Source: Desulfofustis glycolicus DSM 9705 (lineage in GTDB: Bacteria > Desulfobacterota > Desulfobulbia > Desulfobulbales > Desulfocapsaceae). From it: a stretch of DNA of 64,000 bases. A model generated the notes under the pieces. That model saw only the letters and a list, made by a program, of their open reading frames with translations, ran no database searches and was not told the DNA's origin. Positions 1 through 8,533 of the stretch are shown piece by piece. A program made the position numbers and the translations under genes. Every line of letters starts with the position of its first letter. Positions within the stretch are counted from its first letter, which is position 1. Location: NCBI RefSeq assembly GCF_900130015.1, contig NZ_FQXS01000005.1, positions 62,001 to 126,000 on the forward strand, read 5' to 3'.

Positions 1-1044
1 TATTCCTATTGCTACCGAGATGGAGAAGCGGTCAACCACCTCTTTCAGGTCGCCGCTTCGCTCGATTCGCTGGTGGTCGGCGAAGCCCAGATCCTCGGTC
101 AAATCAAGGAAGCCTATCGTTTTGCGGCCGCCCATCGGTGCACCGGACCGCTGCTCAACAAGTTACTGCACAAAGCGTTTTCGGTTGCCAAGCGGGTGCG
201 CAGTGAGACCGGCATCGGCTCGTCGGCGGTTTCCATCAGCAGCGCCGCCGTTGAATTAGCGAGAAAGATCTTCGGCCGGCTCGACGATAAAAAGGTACTG
301 CTGATCGGTGCCGGAGAAATGGCCGAATTGGCGGCGGAGCATTTGCTTGGCCAGGGAATTGGTGAAGTGGTTGTAGCCAACCGGACATTGTCCCGGGCCG
401 TTGAGTTGGCGCGGCGATTCCGTGGCCAAGCCTGCTCTCTCGAAGAGCTGACGATGCGGATAGAACAGGTCGATATCGTCATTTCCTCGACCGGTGCTGC
501 TGATCTGATCATCCGCAGCGAAGACGTCCGACCGCTGATGCGTAGCAGGCGTAACCGGCCGCTGTTCTTTATCGATATTGCCGTGCCTCGCGATCTCGAC
601 CCGGCCCTGAACGACATCGACAATGTCTTTCTCTACGATATCGACGATCTCAGTCAGGTGGTCGAAGGAAACCGCGCCGAACGGGAAAAGGAAGCCATCA
701 AGGCGCGGCGCCTGATCGATGAAGAAACCCTGAAATTCTGCCGCTGGCAGGCTGGCTTGGCCGTTACGCCGACCATCGCCGCGCTCCGCCGGAAAGCCGA
801 CGACATTTGTCGCCGGGAGTTGGACAGGACGTTGCCGAAATTGCAGTTGAGCGAGGCCGACCGGCAAAAGGTCGAAAAACTGGCTCAGGCAATCAGCGCC
901 AAGATGCTTCACGATCCGCTGCTTTTCCTGAAAAGCGAATCCTGCCGGCCGGGAGACGATACCAAAATCGATATGGTCAGAACGGTTTTTGGCCTGCAAG
1001 ACGACAACGAAGGGACCGGGAACAGCAATGACGGACCCACTTGA
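1..1044 (+). CDS. hemA: Glutamyl-tRNA reductase, 5'-truncated by the window edge
   Basis: This enzyme reduces glutamyl-tRNA(Glu) to glutamate-1-semialdehyde with NADPH, the first step of C5 tetrapyrrole synthesis, which feeds siroheme, heme and cobamides. The frame is open from base 1. The first visible residues include SLDSLVVGEAQILGQ, a hallmark of the catalytic domain. A Rossmann NADPH domain follows with LLIGAGEMAELAAEHL, then the C-terminal helical dimerisation domain. About 347 residues are visible; the family is usually about 420-450, so roughly 80 N-terminal residues, including the catalytic cysteine region, lie outside the window. The end overlaps the next gene by 17 bp, which suggests coupled translation. 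Confidence 0.95.
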   Translation, partial: YSYCYRDGEAVNHLFQVAASLDSLVVGEAQILGQIKEAYRFAAAHRCTGPLLNKLLHKAFSVAKRVRSETGIGSSAVSISSAAVELARKIFGRLDDKKVLLIGAGEMAELAAEHLLGQGIGEVVVANRTLSRAVELARRFRGQACSLEELTMRIEQVDIVISSTGAADLIIRSEDVRPLMRSRRNRPLFFIDIAVPRDLDPALNDIDNVFLYDIDDLSQVVEGNRAEREKEAIKARRLIDEETLKFCRWQAGLAVTPTIAALRRKADDICRRELDRTLPKLQLSEADRQKVEKLAQAISAKMLHDPLLFLKSESCRPGDDTKIDMVRTVFGLQDDNEGTGNSNDGPT

Positions 1045-1555
1045 AGACGAGTGGTATGCGGTCCGGTATTCCGGAGAACTTCCCGAAGTGGCGCTGCATT
1101 CGGCCTTCTATTATCTCGGTGAGGATGAAAGTGGGCCGCGCTTGACCCTGACCCGCGAGCAGTGCCGCCGTTTGATCGAGGCCGCCGCGGAGCGTTTCCG
1201 GGAAATTATCCTGCGTGACTTGCTGCCAGCCAACCGCTCGTCTCCGGGCTATCGCGGCGTGCGGCGGGCAATGATCAACTGGCACCGCTACCGGCAGTTC
1301 TGCCGGCGGCAACAGGTTGATTATCCGGCACTGCGCGGGCAGGTCGCGGCGCAATTGCTCAGCCTACTGGCGGCTCATAGCGCTGACGGTAAGCAGGGCC
1401 ACGGCTTCGACATCAATTGCAGTTTTGCCGAGCTGAGCGTCTTTGTCCGGCAACTGGGCCTGCCCCTGTCGGCGGTGCCGCCGGAAATAGCACCATTGTG
1501 CCACCGGGAGGCCCAGGCCGCCGATGTTCAGGGAGACACGACAGAACGGTGCTGA
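1028..1555 (+). CDS. Conserved-looking hypothetical protein downstream of hemA
   Basis: I do not recognise this 175-residue protein. The ATG at 1028 overlaps the end of hemA by 17 bp; this start is preferred over an in-frame upstream codon because overlap-coupled starts are common in this operon style. The protein is soluble, rich in Arg, Leu and Ala, with no signal peptide or membrane segment. The middle is basic (RGVRRAMINWHRYRQFCRRQ) and the C-terminal part has scattered cysteines without a clear metal motif. Its position between hemA and a periplasmic protease says little about function. Confidence 0.7.
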   Translation: MTDPLEDEWYAVRYSGELPEVALHSAFYYLGEDESGPRLTLTREQCRRLIEAAAERFREIILRDLLPANRSSPGYRGVRRAMINWHRYRQFCRRQQVDYPALRGQVAAQLLSLLAAHSADGKQGHGFDINCSFAELSVFVRQLGLPLSAVPPEIAPLCHREAQAADVQGDTTERC

Positions 1556-1673
1556 TCAGTGCCGGTTTTCTTTGTGTGGAATTTGTCCGGAGCTTCTGGT
1601 AAGACTGCTTCGTGTTCTCCCTCTCCCGAGGTCGATCTCCGGCACCGGGCCAACCCGAGCGCAACGAGTTTTC

Positions 1674-3803
1674 ATGAAATCCTGCAGCCACCTCTTCCGG
1701 ATAACAATTTTTCTCATCGTTCTTTTCCTCACCGCTCCCTGGTGCCTTGCCGAAGGCAGCAGCGACGGGAGCGACGACGTCGATCAGAAACGCAACAAGC
1801 TGATCGGCTATATCCTAGGCAAGCAGTTGCCGACGCTCCATTTCAGCGATCGGGAGATGAATGACACCCTGTCGCGCGCCGCTTTTGATCTCTATCTGAA
1901 ACAGCTCGATTTTCAGAAGCGCTTCCTGCTGCAGTCGGATGTAGAAGAGCTCAAGGAGTTTGCTGAACTGATCGACGACAACCTGGTACGCGGCACCATC
2001 ACCCTGCCGGAAACCGGCTATGCAATACTGGAAGAGCGAATCCGCCAGGTCGAGACCATCGTTGCCGACCTGCTCGCCGAAAAGATGGACCCGGATCAGC
2101 CGGAGGCCATGGAGTCGGACCCGGAAAAACTTGATTACGTCGAAGATCTCGAGGGGTTGCGGCAGCGCTGGCGGCTGCTGCTCAAAGCGCAGATCATCAA
2201 TCGCTACCTGGATCTGGAAGACCAGCGTCAGGCCGACGGTCAGCCGATCGATCGGGCTGTGTTGTGGGCGGAGGCGCGGGAACGGGTGAGCAAACGGTTC
2301 ACCGATTTTTTCCATCGATTGCATCAGGAGACCCGACAGGATCACTACGACCGCTATTTCAACGCGGTCGCCCGGGCCTTTGATCCGCACACCAATTATA
2401 TGGCGCCGGACCGCAAGGAGGATTTCGATATCCACATGCGCGGCAGCCTTGAAGGAATCGGGGCCTTGCTACGCGAGGAAGACGGCTATATCAAGGTCGT
2501 TCGGATTATTCCCGGCAGTGCCTCGGCCCGCCAGGGACGATTGCAGGCCGAGGATATCATTCAGGCTGTTGCCGAAGGTGACGAGGAGGCCGTCGAGATA
2601 ACCGACATGCGCCTGCGGGATGCGGTCCGTCTGATTCGCGGGCCGAAGGGAACCGAGGTCCGGCTGACGGTCATGAAACCGGACGGCACCAAAGATATCA
2701 TCCCGATCATCAGGGATGTGGTGCAGATCGAAGAGACGTTTGTCAAGCAGACGATTCTCGAGGCCGACGGCCATCGTTTCGGTTACATCAGCATCCCCAG
2801 CTTTTACCGCGATTTCGAAAAGAGTGGCGGCAGCGAGCAGGGACGCAATTCAACGGATGATACGCGAAATGTTATCCTGGCGTTGAAGGAGCAGGGGATT
2901 GAAGGTATTATTCTCGATCTTCGCGATAACGGCGGCGGTTCTCTTGTCGATGCGGTTGATATCGCCGGCCTCTTTATCGACGCCGGCCCGGTGGTGCAGG
3001 TGAAGAACAGTTACGGCCTCAAACGCATCCTGGAAGACGAAGATGATTCGATCGTCTACGACGGTCCGCTGGTAGTGCTCGTCAACCAGTTCTCCGCTTC
3101 CGCATCGGAGATTGTCGCCGCGGCACTGCAAGACTATCGCCGGGCAGTTGTTATCGGCGGGCAGCATACACACGGCAAAGGGACGGTGCAGACCATTATC
3201 GACCTCAACGAGAATATCCCGTTGCTGCATTTGCGGCGCTACGACGACCTCGGGGCACTGAAGGCGACCATCCAAAAATTCTACCGGATCAACGGCGGCT
3301 CCACCCAGTATCGAGGTGTTGAACCGGATATTGTCCTCCCCAGCCTGTTTCAACATCTGGAATCGGGGGAGCAATACCTCGATTATTCGTTGCCCTGGGA
3401 TCAGGAATCACCGGCAGACTACCATCCTTACCGTGACAAGATCGTCGATCTGGAAAGGGTTATCGAGCGCAGTCGGCAGCGTTTGGTTGCTTCCGAAGAA
3501 CTGCAGCTCATCGAAGCGGAGGCCCTTCGCTCCCGACAACGCAGCGAACAGACCTTGTTGACTCTGGACATCGACTCGATGCGCGCCCGGCGCGAAGAAG
3601 AACGGCAGGCCCGGGAACGGGTCGGTGCCAATTATCCCCGCCTGGAGCAGGAACTGCAGATGAGCGACGATGGTGACGACGAAGATGCTGCGCCAAGCGA
3701 CAATGATGATCGCGCCGACTGGATCAAAAAGGTTTCCACGGACCCTTACATCTCGGAAGCGCAGATGATTCTGCGCGACCTGACCGATTTGCTGACTCCT
3801 TAA
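1674..3803 (+). CDS. prc: Tail-specific (carboxy-terminal processing) protease Prc/Tsp, S41 family
   Basis: This periplasmic serine protease degrades or trims proteins from their C-termini. The start at 1674 gives 709 residues, close to the E. coli Prc length, and begins with a signal peptide (basic start, then a hydrophobic run ending near ALAEG-type residues). The order is an N-terminal helical domain, a PDZ domain around residues 230-330 (GSLEGIGALLREEDGYIKV), the S41 catalytic core and a long helical C-terminal domain with an acidic patch. The catalytic serine and lysine lie in FSASASEIVAAAL and HTHGKGTVQT. An upstream in-frame start at 1524 would put extra residues before the signal peptide, so I reject it. 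Confidence 0.93.
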   Translation: MKSCSHLFRITIFLIVLFLTAPWCLAEGSSDGSDDVDQKRNKLIGYILGKQLPTLHFSDREMNDTLSRAAFDLYLKQLDFQKRFLLQSDVEELKEFAELIDDNLVRGTITLPETGYAILEERIRQVETIVADLLAEKMDPDQPEAMESDPEKLDYVEDLEGLRQRWRLLLKAQIINRYLDLEDQRQADGQPIDRAVLWAEARERVSKRFTDFFHRLHQETRQDHYDRYFNAVARAFDPHTNYMAPDRKEDFDIHMRGSLEGIGALLREEDGYIKVVRIIPGSASARQGRLQAEDIIQAVAEGDEEAVEITDMRLRDAVRLIRGPKGTEVRLTVMKPDGTKDIIPIIRDVVQIEETFVKQTILEADGHRFGYISIPSFYRDFEKSGGSEQGRNSTDDTRNVILALKEQGIEGIILDLRDNGGGSLVDAVDIAGLFIDAGPVVQVKNSYGLKRILEDEDDSIVYDGPLVVLVNQFSASASEIVAAALQDYRRAVVIGGQHTHGKGTVQTIIDLNENIPLLHLRRYDDLGALKATIQKFYRINGGSTQYRGVEPDIVLPSLFQHLESGEQYLDYSLPWDQESPADYHPYRDKIVDLERVIERSRQRLVASEELQLIEAEALRSRQRSEQTLLTLDIDSMRARREEERQARERVGANYPRLEQELQMSDDGDDEDAAPSDNDDRADWIKKVSTDPYISEAQMILRDLTDLLTP

Positions 3804-3822
3804 CAGTCTCTGCCAAGACGTG

Positions 3823-3847
3823 GAACGGCCGCGGATGCGGGCCGTTC
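3823..3847 (+). terminator. Possible terminator or stem-loop after prc
   Basis: Eight-base perfect arms (GAACGGCC and GGCCGTTC) flank a nine-base loop 20 bp after the prc stop codon. There is no T-run after the stem, so intrinsic termination is uncertain; it may instead be an mRNA-stabilising hairpin. Confidence 0.4.
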
Positions 3848-3977
3848 ATCCTATAATTAGTCTTGAAAAAGCGACATAAAAGTGCTAGTTACTTGCCTTT
3901 GTGAATGGCCGTTCATTCAGGTCATTGAACCGTTTGACATTGCTCGATAACAGGGATGAGCGGAGAAGATCGTCGGT

Positions 3978-4502
3978 ATGGAACTCACGGAAGCGCTGCA
4001 CAACAACAGGTACACCATCGTTGACAAGTGGGTCGTCTATACCTTGGCCACCTATCAAGCCACCGACTTTTTGAACAAAGAAAAAGACCGTTTCGCCAAT
4101 CCGATCGGCTCGACGATCCGTACTTCGCTGAAAACACTTTTTCAGCTGCTGCTCAAGGGAGGTGACGGGGCAGGTTATGCCGAGCCGCTGTCACAGATTA
4201 TGCATCTGCGATCGGTCCAGGAGTTCACACCGTCGCAGGCCGTTGCGCCGCTCAACGCGGTCAAGCATATTGCCAGAGACATTCTTGCCGCCGACAAGCA
4301 AACCAAAGACCTGGTCAAGGACCTCTACGATTTCGAGTTTGCCGTTGATCTGGCGGTGCTCGCCGCATTTGACCTGTACATGCAATGCCGGGAAAAGGTG
4401 TACCGGATCCGGATAGCCGAGATCAAATCCGGAGCCGCTATTCTCACAGACAGCGCCTGTCCATCTAAGGCGTTGAAGAATATACGGAAAATAAACGAGT
4501 AA
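3978..4502 (+). CDS. RsbRD N-terminal-domain-like protein upstream of dsrMKJOP
   Basis: This 174-residue soluble protein resembles the RsbRD N-terminal domain family, a globin-like or helical sensor fold. Proteins of this kind are often encoded directly upstream of dsrM in sulfate reducers. It is predicted all-helical, with no transmembrane segment and no obvious catalytic motif; the N-terminus reads MELTEALHNNRYTIVDKWV. The gap to dsrM is 89 bp, so it may be co-transcribed. A role in sensing for or assembling the Dsr complex is inference from context only; the family assignment is from recall of the sequence pattern. Confidence 0.75.
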   Translation: MELTEALHNNRYTIVDKWVVYTLATYQATDFLNKEKDRFANPIGSTIRTSLKTLFQLLLKGGDGAGYAEPLSQIMHLRSVQEFTPSQAVAPLNAVKHIARDILAADKQTKDLVKDLYDFEFAVDLAVLAAFDLYMQCREKVYRIRIAEIKSGAAILTDSACPSKALKNIRKINE

Positions 4503-4591
4503 AGCGAAAACAACTGGATGTCGTCTCCGCCGATCGGGGTGCCGGAGGAGTCGTGCTTCCAAAACAGTTCACCATGAAGCGAGGTTAAGAA

Positions 4592-5614
4592 ATGAAGTAT
4601 GCTTATTCATTCCTGGCGGTCATTGCCCTGATCTTGATTGCCTGGCTTGGCTCCCAGATACCGGGGATGCAATACTTTTTCGGTGTTGCGGTTCCCTATC
4701 TGGCCATCATGGTCTTCTTAGGCGGCTTTGTTTACCGGGTCGTCTACTGGGCCAAATCACCCGTCCCTTTTTCGATCCAGACCTCCTGCGGGCAAGCGAA
4801 ATCTCTTGATTTTATCAAGCCGAACCGGCTTGAGTGCCCGACCACCAACGCCGAGGTCGTGGCCAGGATGGCCCTGGAGGTCCTGACCTTCCGGTCCCTG
4901 TTCAGAAACACCAAATCCGAGATCTATGACGGCCCGAAGATTACCTATGAGTCGTCGAAATGGCTCTGGTTGTTCGGCCTGATGTTTCATTATTCGTTTC
5001 TGATCATCGTCATCCGGCACCTGCGCCTCTTCCTCAATCCGGTTCCGGAAGCGATTGCCTGGCTCGATTGGGCCGACTCCATGTTTGAGATCGGCACGCC
5101 GGCTATGTATATGACCGATGCCGGGCTGCTGATCGGGCTGCTCTTTCTGTTCACCCGGCGACTGTTTAACCGCCAGGTCCGCTTCCTCTCCCTGCTCAAC
5201 GACTATTTCCCACTGGTACTGCTGTTCGCCATCGGGGTGACCGGTGTCTTGATGCGCATGTTCCTGCGCGACGGGGTCGATATCAACGCCATCAAGCAGT
5301 TGGCCGTGGGACTGGCCACATTCAGCCCGGTAATCAGCACCGATATTGGCGCGATTTTCTACATCCATCTCTTTCTCGTTTGCATCCTGCTGATTTATTT
5401 TCCGTTCAGCAAGCTGATGCACCTGGCCGGCGTCTTTCTCAGCCCGACCAGAAACATGCGCAACAACAGCCGCGAGGTTCGTCACATTAATCCCTGGAAC
5501 CCCGATATCAAACCCCATTCCTATGCCGGGTATGAGGATGAGTTCCGAGAGTACATGGTAGAAGCGGGCATCCCGGTGGAGAAAGAACCCACTCCGCAAA
5601 AGGACGAAGCATAA
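4592..5614 (+). CDS. dsrM: DsrM, membrane cytochrome b subunit of the DsrMKJOP complex
   Basis: DsrM is a diheme b-type integral membrane protein related to NarI. It exchanges electrons between menaquinol and DsrK during sulfite reduction with DsrC trisulfide. The 340-residue sequence has a hydrophobic N-terminal pair of segments and a NarI-like C-terminal bundle with conserved histidines (for example in LMFHYSFLIIVIRHLRLF and YIHLFLVCILLIYFPFSKLMH). The C-terminal tail is soluble and acidic. RBS-like GAGG lies before the ATG at 4592. It is the first of five consecutive dsr genes, 37 bp ahead of dsrK. Confidence 0.95.
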   Translation: MKYAYSFLAVIALILIAWLGSQIPGMQYFFGVAVPYLAIMVFLGGFVYRVVYWAKSPVPFSIQTSCGQAKSLDFIKPNRLECPTTNAEVVARMALEVLTFRSLFRNTKSEIYDGPKITYESSKWLWLFGLMFHYSFLIIVIRHLRLFLNPVPEAIAWLDWADSMFEIGTPAMYMTDAGLLIGLLFLFTRRLFNRQVRFLSLLNDYFPLVLLFAIGVTGVLMRMFLRDGVDINAIKQLAVGLATFSPVISTDIGAIFYIHLFLVCILLIYFPFSKLMHLAGVFLSPTRNMRNNSREVRHINPWNPDIKPHSYAGYEDEFREYMVEAGIPVEKEPTPQKDEA

Positions 5615-5651
5615 CGGTTTTGACCAAACATAGCTTAAAAGGACATCAACG

Positions 5652-7283
5652 ATGGCAGTTGCAAAACTAGAACAACTATCTCAAAGCGTCGTGCAGGGAC
5701 CGTCCTTGGCCACCGGAGCAATTCCCACCAAGGACTGGATGGATATCCCGGTCGTGTTCAAGCCGGGTAATTATGCCTTTCCTGCCAAAAAAGACAAAGT
5801 CGAATATCTCAACAGCCAGAGCGGGCTTCATTTCCCCAATGCCCGTGATTGGTCGCCGGAAGATGATGACTGGCAACTTCCGGAGAACTGGAAAGAGATT
5901 ATCATCAACGGCCTTCGGGAACGGCTGGAGAAGTTCCGGTCCCTGAAGATCTTCATGGATTGCTGCGTACGGTGCGGCGCTTGCGCCGACAAGTGCCATT
6001 TTTTCCTCGGCACCGGTGATCCGAAAAACATGCCGGTACTGCGTGCCGAGTTGCTGCGTTCGGTCTATCGCAACGACTTCACGCTGGCCGGCAAGGTCCT
6101 CGGTCGATTGGCCGGGGCCCGCGAGGTGACGCCGGAGGTGATCAAGGAATGGTTCATGTACTCCTATCAGTGCACCGAGTGTCGCCGCTGTTCGGCGTTC
6201 TGCCCGTACGGCATCGATACCGCGGAGGTGACGATCGTTATCCGGGAATTGCTGCATTTGCTCGGTATCGGTATCAACTGGATTCTCGAGCCGGTTTCCA
6301 ATTCCAACCGGACCGGTAACCACATGGGACTGCAGCCCCACACCTTCAAAGATAACGTCGAATTTCTCGCCGACGATATCGAGAACCTGACCGGCGTTCG
6401 GATCAACCCGACCTTTAACCGAAAAGGTGCAGAAGTCCTGTTTATCACTCCGTCTGCCGATGTCTTTGCCGAACCCGGGCTCTACACAGCCATGGGCTAT
6501 CTGATCCTGTTCGAGCACATCGGTCTGGACTACACCTGGTCAACGTATGCGTCTGAGGGTGGTAACTTCGGTCTGTTTACCAACAACGAATCGATGAAAA
6601 AGCTCAATGCCAAGATGTACGCCGAGGCCAAGCGCCTCGGGGTCAAATGGATTCTCGGCGGCGAGTGCGGTCATATGTGGCGGGTGGTGCACCAGTACAT
6701 GGATACGATGAACGGCCCGGCCGATTTTCTCGAAGTGCCGAAATCACCGATCACCGGCACCGTCTTCCATAACGCCGCTTCGACGAAGATGACGCATATC
6801 AGCGAGTTCACCGCCGATCTGTTCAAGCATAACAAGATCAAGGTGGACAAGAGCCGCAACGACTATCTCAACGTCACCTTCCATGACTCCTGCAACCCGG
6901 CCCGGGCCATGGGACTGCTCGAAGAGCCGCGCTACGTGCTCAAGCATGTCGTCAACAACTATCACGAGATGCCCGAGAACACCATCCGCGAGCAGACCTT
7001 CTGCTGCGGTTCCGGAACCGGACTCAATACCGACGAAATCATGGAACTGCGGATGCGCTCCGGACTGCCGCGGGCAAACGCCGTTAAGTACGTGGAAGAA
7101 AAACACGGAGTCAACATGCTGTCCTGTGTCTGTGCCATCGACCGGGCCACCCTGACGTCGCTGATGAGCTACTGGAACCCCAACGTCGGTGTCTGCGGAA
7201 TTTCCGAACTGGTCGGCAATGCGATCGTCCTGGACGGCGAGAACCGCGCTGAACTCGATGAAGGGTTGCGGACCTTGCTCTAA
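5652..7283 (+). CDS. dsrK: DsrK, HdrD-like iron-sulfur subunit of DsrMKJOP
   Basis: DsrK is the cytoplasmic catalytic subunit, related to heterodisulfide reductase HdrD, and is thought to act on the DsrC disulfide or trisulfide. Two [4Fe-4S] ferredoxin-type motifs lie near residues 104-115 (CCVRCGACADKC) and 172-184 (CTECRRCSAFCP). The C-terminal half has the CCG-type cysteines for a special catalytic cluster (GGECGHMW, FHDSCNPARAMG, TFCCGSGTGLN and a later CVC). At 543 residues the length is normal for the family. It sits between dsrM and dsrJ in the standard order. Confidence 0.96.
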   Translation: MAVAKLEQLSQSVVQGPSLATGAIPTKDWMDIPVVFKPGNYAFPAKKDKVEYLNSQSGLHFPNARDWSPEDDDWQLPENWKEIIINGLRERLEKFRSLKIFMDCCVRCGACADKCHFFLGTGDPKNMPVLRAELLRSVYRNDFTLAGKVLGRLAGAREVTPEVIKEWFMYSYQCTECRRCSAFCPYGIDTAEVTIVIRELLHLLGIGINWILEPVSNSNRTGNHMGLQPHTFKDNVEFLADDIENLTGVRINPTFNRKGAEVLFITPSADVFAEPGLYTAMGYLILFEHIGLDYTWSTYASEGGNFGLFTNNESMKKLNAKMYAEAKRLGVKWILGGECGHMWRVVHQYMDTMNGPADFLEVPKSPITGTVFHNAASTKMTHISEFTADLFKHNKIKVDKSRNDYLNVTFHDSCNPARAMGLLEEPRYVLKHVVNNYHEMPENTIREQTFCCGSGTGLNTDEIMELRMRSGLPRANAVKYVEEKHGVNMLSCVCAIDRATLTSLMSYWNPNVGVCGISELVGNAIVLDGENRAELDEGLRTLL

Positions 7284-7312
7284 ACCTGACCAGATAAGAG
7301 GAGTGATCGATA

Positions 7313-7711
7313 ATGTATAACAAAACGATGATAATAACGGGTCTGGTCATCTTCGTTCTGATGGTGACGTTTCCTGTCTGGTACAACGGCCTGGACGCCG
7401 GCCCGCTGCCGAAACCGGAACTGCCGCCCGGCGGTGAGAAGGAGTGTGTCGCATCGGCCGCTTTCATGCGGGACAAGCATATGCAATTGCTCAACGAGTG
7501 GCGCGACGATGTCTTGCGTAATTCCGATCGGGTAACCGTTACGGTCGGCGGCAAGGAGTATCGTAAAGGACTGCAGTTGGCCTGTATGGAGTGTCATTCG
7601 AACAAAGAAAAATTCTGCGACAGCTGTCATGATTATGCCGCTGTCACGCCGACGTGCTGGGATTGCCATTTGACCCCGACGGAAGCGGCATCGAAGAAGG
7701 AGGCTCACTGA
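7313..7711 (+). CDS. dsrJ: DsrJ, periplasmic triheme cytochrome c
   Basis: DsrJ is a small membrane-anchored triheme cytochrome c of the DsrMKJOP complex. An uncleaved hydrophobic N-terminal anchor (about residues 5-23) precedes a periplasmic domain. Three CxxCH heme sites are visible: CMECH (about 91-95), CDSCH (about 102-106) and CWDCH (about 115-119). A conserved cysteine in GEKECVASAAFMRDKHM matches the unusual Cys axial ligand reported for DsrJ in Allochromatium. The stop codon overlaps the start of dsrO (ATGA), so the two are translationally coupled. Confidence 0.95.
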   Translation: MYNKTMIITGLVIFVLMVTFPVWYNGLDAGPLPKPELPPGGEKECVASAAFMRDKHMQLLNEWRDDVLRNSDRVTVTVGGKEYRKGLQLACMECHSNKEKFCDSCHDYAAVTPTCWDCHLTPTEAASKKEAH

Positions 7712-8526
7712 TGGATAACAAGAGAAGAAAATTCCTGAAGATGGCCGGCGCTACGGTTCTCGCCGGTATTGGCGCCCCCGCGGTGGTCAAGCTGACCTCG
7801 GTGCCGGCGCTGGCCTCCGGTTCCGAGCAAGCCGCAGCCGGCCACGGCAGCGGGCATGGTGAAGAGCAGCGCACCGGTATCCGGCTCGGTATGGTAATCG
7901 ACATGCGCAAGTTCTACGGCAACGAGGAACTGCTCAACCAGGCAATCGCCGCCTGTCATGCGGTACATAATGTGCCGGAGATTCCCGGACGCAAGAGCGA
8001 GATCAAGTGGATTTGGAAGACCGGGTTTGCCAACGCCTTCGTCGCTCAGTCCCAGAACCTGCGTTCGGAGACGGTAAAAAACAGCCAGTTTCCGGTTCTC
8101 TGCAACCATTGCGACAACCCGTCCTGCGTCAAGGTGTGCCCGACCAAGGCAACGTTTGTCAACGAAAAAAACGGTATCGTGGCGATGGATTATCACCGCT
8201 GCATCGGCTGCCGTTTTTGCATGGCCGCCTGTCCCTTCGGTGCGCGGAGTTTCAACTGGCAGGACCCCCGACCCTTTATCAAGACCTACAATCCCGATTT
8301 CCCGAGCCGCATGCGCGGTGTCGTCGAAAAATGCAACTTCTGCGCCGAGCGGCTGGCTCTCGGCCTGGAACCGGCCTGTGTCGAGGCTTGTCAGGGGACG
8401 GGCGCCATGGTCTTTGGCGATCTGAATGATCCGCAATCGGAGGTCAGGAAGGTATTAAGCGAGGAGTTTACCATTCAGCGTAATGCAGCTGCCGGCACCA
8501 GGCCGTCAGTCTTCTACATCGTGTGA
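7711..8526 (+). CDS. dsrO: DsrO, periplasmic ferredoxin-like iron-sulfur protein with Tat signal
   Basis: DsrO carries several [4Fe-4S] clusters and partners DsrP in the periplasmic module. The start at 7711 places a twin-arginine signal (NKRRKFLKMAGATVLAG) at the N-terminus, so the upstream in-frame start at 7654 is rejected. Cysteine groups include CNHCDNPSCVKVC, CIGCRFCMAAC and CNFCAERLALGLEPAC, typical of the NrfC/DmsB-type fold. The length is 271 residues. The gene overlaps dsrJ by one base. Confidence 0.95.
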   Translation: MDNKRRKFLKMAGATVLAGIGAPAVVKLTSVPALASGSEQAAAGHGSGHGEEQRTGIRLGMVIDMRKFYGNEELLNQAIAACHAVHNVPEIPGRKSEIKWIWKTGFANAFVAQSQNLRSETVKNSQFPVLCNHCDNPSCVKVCPTKATFVNEKNGIVAMDYHRCIGCRFCMAACPFGARSFNWQDPRPFIKTYNPDFPSRMRGVVEKCNFCAERLALGLEPACVEACQGTGAMVFGDLNDPQSEVRKVLSEEFTIQRNAAAGTRPSVFYIV

Positions 8527-8533
8527 GGTTGTC